Assembly (NCBI GenBank): GCA_944376785.1
Contig: CALWDV010000054.1
Span: 1 to 7,342, forward strand
Direction: 5' to 3'
From: an uncultured Clostridia bacterium
Lineage (GTDB): Bacteria; Bacillota; Clostridia; Christensenellales; UBA1242
DNA: 7,342 nucleotides
Positions 5,494 to 7,342 of the stretch are shown here, in pieces; the stretch's first letter is position 1, and every line of letters starts with the position of its first letter. A program made the position numbers and the translations under genes. Under the pieces are notes generated by a model, which made no database searches, was not told the origin of the DNA, and saw nothing but the letters and a program-made list of their open reading frames with translations.

Positions 5494-6585
5494 TTATTTT
5501 TTTAAATTTATAATTTTTTCCCAAGGAAAATCTCTTCCAAAGTGCCCATAACAAGCAGTGTTTTTATAAATTGGTTTGTTTAATCCCAACTCGTTTATCA
5601 TATTTTGTGGATGAAAATCAAAATTGTTTTTTATTATTTCCAAAATTTTTTCCTTTTCAACTTTTTCTGTTCCAAAAGTTTCAAGATTAAAACTAATTGG
5701 GTCTTTCAAACCAAAGCCATAACTAACTTGAATTTCAACTTTATCTGCCAAATTATTAGCAACAATGTTTTTTGCCACATACCTTAAATAATATGCTCCA
5801 CTTCTATCAACTTTGGTGGAATTTTTTGAACTAAAACATCCACCACCAACTCTGCCAAATCCACCATAAGAATCAACAACAATTTTTCTTCCAACACAGC
5901 CACTGTCGGCAAAGCTTCCCCACACTGTAAACTTGCCACCAGCATTAATAAGAATTTTTGGATTATTGTTAAAACTTTCATATTCTTTAAGCACAGGTGC
6001 CACAACTTTTTCAAAAATTTGTTTTCTTAAATCTGTTAAATTTAATGTGTCAATATGTGAAACCGAAAGCAAAATTGTGTTTATGTTTTTTGGAATATTG
6101 TTATCATCATATTCAACACTAACTTGGCTTTTTGCATCTGCAAAATAGTTTTTATTGATTTTTCTAAATTCTTCATATTTAATCATTAATTTGTTTGCTA
6201 TTTCAAATGGAAGTGGCATAAAGTTTTTAGTGTCGGAACAAGCATAACCAAAAATAATGCCTTGGTCGTTTGCTGTTACTTCTTTTTTTGCCACAGCACT
6301 GTTAATGTCAGGTGATTGTTTTGAAATTTCTTGAATTATTTGAAAACTATTTTCGTCATAACCAACATATTTTAAAACCTTTTTTGCAATTTTTTCGTAA
6401 TCAATTTTTGCAGTTGTTGTTGCTTCTCCATAAACAAACAACTTATTGTTTTTAATTGCACATTCAACTGCCATTTGTGCATTTTCATCTTGTGACAATG
6501 CTTCATCTAAAAAACAATCGGCAATAACATCACAAGTTTTGTCTGGGTGCCCAACATTAACACTTTCACTTGTTAAAATTTTCAT
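5494..6585 (-). CDS. metK: S-adenosylmethionine synthetase (divergent)
   Basis: Methionine adenosyltransferase: makes SAM from methionine and ATP, with release of phosphate and diphosphate. 363 residues, somewhat shorter than the usual 380-400. Recognised by SESVNVGHPDK (H13, D15, K16), FGYACSDTKNFMPLP, VSHIDTLN, GRKIVVDSYGG (R233, K234), SKNSTKVDRSGAYYLRY (K254, K258) and the C-terminal YGHFGRDFPWE. Catalytic Lys, Arg and His positions are kept. However, GAGDQG is TANDQG (104-109), GGPxGDxGLTGRK is WGSFADSGCVGRK (222-234; the Asp is kept) and GGGAFSGKD is GGGCFSSKN. The start at 6585 has AAAGGAG seven bases upstream. A longer reading from TTG at 6642 would run through the riboswitch terminator and is rejected. 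Expression is controlled by the SAM-responsive leader upstream, as often for metK in Bacillota. Confidence 0.95.
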   Translation of the reverse strand: MKILTSESVNVGHPDKTCDVIADCFLDEALSQDENAQMAVECAIKNNKLFVYGEATTTAKIDYEKIAKKVLKYVGYDENSFQIIQEISKQSPDINSAVAKKEVTANDQGIIFGYACSDTKNFMPLPFEIANKLMIKYEEFRKINKNYFADAKSQVSVEYDDNNIPKNINTILLSVSHIDTLNLTDLRKQIFEKVVAPVLKEYESFNNNPKILINAGGKFTVWGSFADSGCVGRKIVVDSYGGFGRVGGGCFSSKNSTKVDRSGAYYLRYVAKNIVANNLADKVEIQVSYGFGLKDPISFNLETFGTEKVEKEKILEIIKNNFDFHPQNMINELGLNKPIYKNTACYGHFGRDFPWEKIINLKK

Positions 6586-6615
6586 ATTATCTCCTTTAAT
6601 TATTATTCCATAAAG

Positions 6616-6638
6616 AAAAATCCCATCTTTCGATGGGA
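6616..6638 (-). terminator. metK: Regulated terminator of the metK SAM riboswitch
   Basis: Minus-strand 7-bp stem TCCCATC / GATGGGA (arms 6638-6632 and 6627-6621) with a GAAA tetraloop, followed by TTTTT (6620-6616). Six bases of its 5' arm can instead pair with the upstream TTCGATGG (6666-6659), giving the mutually exclusive antiterminator. Confidence 0.9.
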
Positions 6639-6745
6639 CCAAATATACTCATATATTTCCATCGAACAGCCATTAGCACCTTAAAAGATTTTCTTTCAGG
6701 TTGCTGTGTGGTCAAAGGGGCTGTCCCTCGCACACTCTTTATGGT
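6616..6745 (-). promoter_or_regulatory. SAM riboswitch (SAM-I/SAM-IV clan) controlling metK
   Basis: The metK leader carries the conserved SAM-aptamer blocks in order: AAAGAG, GAGGGAC (6729-6723), GCAACC (6704-6699) and GGTGCTAAT (6680-6672). P1 is CCAT (6744-6741) with ATGG (6662-6659), short. P2 is GTGTG (6735-6731) with CACAC (6710-6706). P3 is CCT...AGG plus AAAGA/TCTTT (6700-6679). ACAGCC (6724-6719) can pair with GGCTGT (6671-6666), directly after GCTAAT. Switch: the ATGG of P1 is also part of TTCGATGG (6666-6659), which pairs perfectly with CCATCGAA (6636-6629) as antiterminator. With SAM bound, P1 holds ATGG, the terminator forms and metK is off. I am confident of the clan and gene target, less of the exact Rfam class, since the long GGCTGT pairing suggests SAM-I/IV-like rather than plain S-box. 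Confidence 0.87.
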
Positions 6746-6751
6746 ACTTTA

Positions 6752-6780
6752 ATTTTATGTTTAAAAATTATTCTTGTCAA
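6752..6780 (-). promoter_or_regulatory. Sigma-A promoter of the riboswitch-metK unit
   Basis: A perfect -35 TTGACA (6780-6775) and -10 TAAAAT (6757-6752) with 17-base spacing on the minus strand. Transcription should start near 6745, immediately at the 5' arm of riboswitch P1. The 109-base gap after mnmA also carries no clear terminator. Confidence 0.85.
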
Positions 6781-6854
6781 CAAAAATGTTGCTAATTTAA
6801 TATATTACAAAAAGTTAATATGTGTGTTAATTAATATGTTCGTTTTTGAATGTT

Positions 6855-7342
6855 TTATTTAATAACTTCTTCAATAACTCCGCCACCCAAACAAACTTTT
6901 TCATCATAGAACACAACAAATTGACCAGGTGTTACTGCTCTTTGTGGTTTTTTAAATTCAACAAAAACTTTATCATTTTCAATTTTAACTTTAACTTCCT
7001 GCTCTGGTTGACGATATCTAAATTTTGCAAAGCAATTAAATTCTGTTTGTTTTGGAGTTTCAGGTATCCAATTAATTTTGTATGATACTAATGCTTTTGA
7101 ATAAAGTGGAGTTTCGTCTTTTTGGCTAACAATTAACAAATTGTTTTTAACATCTTTATCAACCACAAACCATCTGCCACCTTCTGTTCCACTTTTACCA
7201 CCAATATTAAGTCCTCTGCGTTGACCTAGTGTGTAATACATAACACCATCATGTTTTCCAACAATATTACCTTCTAAATCACCAACATCTCCTTTTTTTG
7301 CTGGAATCTCGTTTTTTAAGAATTCTCTAAATTTTCTTTCCC
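6855..7342 (-). CDS. mnmA: tRNA-specific 2-thiouridylase MnmA, C-terminal part (5' end outside window)
   Basis: MnmA activates U34 of tRNA Lys, Glu and Gln with ATP and inserts sulfur, giving the 2-thio group of the wobble base. The 161 complete codons visible run from ERKFREFLKNEIPAKKGDVG at the window edge to TAA at 6855. This is the C-terminal portion: the family block after the catalytic second cysteine (CFIGERKF; the Cys itself is just outside), then IVGKHDGVMYYTLGQRRGL (about residues 27-45), the linker and beta-barrel domains with the late motif FRYRQPEQ and the closing QRAVTPGQFVVFYDEKVCLG. The N-terminal PP-loop and first cysteine are not visible. The start of the gene is upstream of 7342. 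metK follows on the same strand under its own promoter, so there is no need for cotranscription. Confidence 0.95.
   Translation of the reverse strand, partial: ERKFREFLKNEIPAKKGDVGDLEGNIVGKHDGVMYYTLGQRRGLNIGGKSGTEGGRWFVVDKDVKNNLLIVSQKDETPLYSKALVSYKINWIPETPKQTEFNCFAKFRYRQPEQEVKVKIENDKVFVEFKKPQRAVTPGQFVVFYDEKVCLGGGVIEEVIK

Noticed and set aside
6586..6642. N-terminal extension of MetK from TTG at 6642
   Set aside because: It would translate the riboswitch terminator, and ATG 6585 has a strong AAAGGAG and fits the family N terminus.
6778..6791. CAACA/TGTTG hairpin with AAAA loop as mnmA terminator
   Set aside because: Only 5 bp with no T run on the 3' side, and it overlaps the metK -35 box; an operator role is possible but unsupported.

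Overview
This is an AT-rich bacterial segment in which every supported gene lies on the minus strand, so biological order runs from high to low coordinates. The genes (mnmA, metK under a SAM riboswitch, yigZ/yvyE, recX, acpS, mazF) and the signals (AAGGAG-type ribosome binding sites, sigma-A-like TTGACA/TATAAT promoters, hairpin-plus-T terminators) suggest a low-GC Bacillota (Firmicutes) bacterium. TGG is the tryptophan codon wherever checked and no gene contains an in-frame TGA, so the standard code fits and a Mycoplasma-type code is unlikely. The species cannot be named from this window.

From the right edge: the 3' part of mnmA (tRNA 2-thiouridylase) ends at 6855. A strong promoter then drives a SAM-sensing leader (about 6745-6586) with a complete antiterminator/terminator switch and metK (SAM synthetase), closed by a long hairpin terminator at 5445-5487. 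An extended -10 promoter next to that terminator starts a tight four-gene operon: yigZ-family protein, recX, acpS and a PHP-domain phosphoesterase. Gaps are 1, 1 and 13 bases, and a terminator overlaps the last stop codon. A two-gene toxin-antitoxin-like unit follows: an unrecognised 77-residue ORF overlapping a clear MazF/EndoA RNase gene, again with its own terminator.

The left 2 kb is the accessory part. It holds two unrecognised genes, each with a near-consensus promoter and a strong ribosome binding site. The first encodes a 310-residue lysine-rich protein. The second encodes a helical protein without a signal peptide whose C-terminal tail changes from (TP)13 to TTPVTP hexapeptide repeats and runs out of the window.

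Functionally, the right two thirds is housekeeping: SAM supply with feedback control, tRNA thiolation, control of RecA, activation of acyl carrier protein, and an mRNA interferase near acpS. acpS and the mazEF pair also lie close together in Bacillus, but here the usual alr and RHH antitoxin between them are not seen. The best candidates for something undescribed are the 77-residue partner of MazF, the two orphan genes at the left, the unusual variant of the SAM riboswitch, and the divergent MetK signatures.
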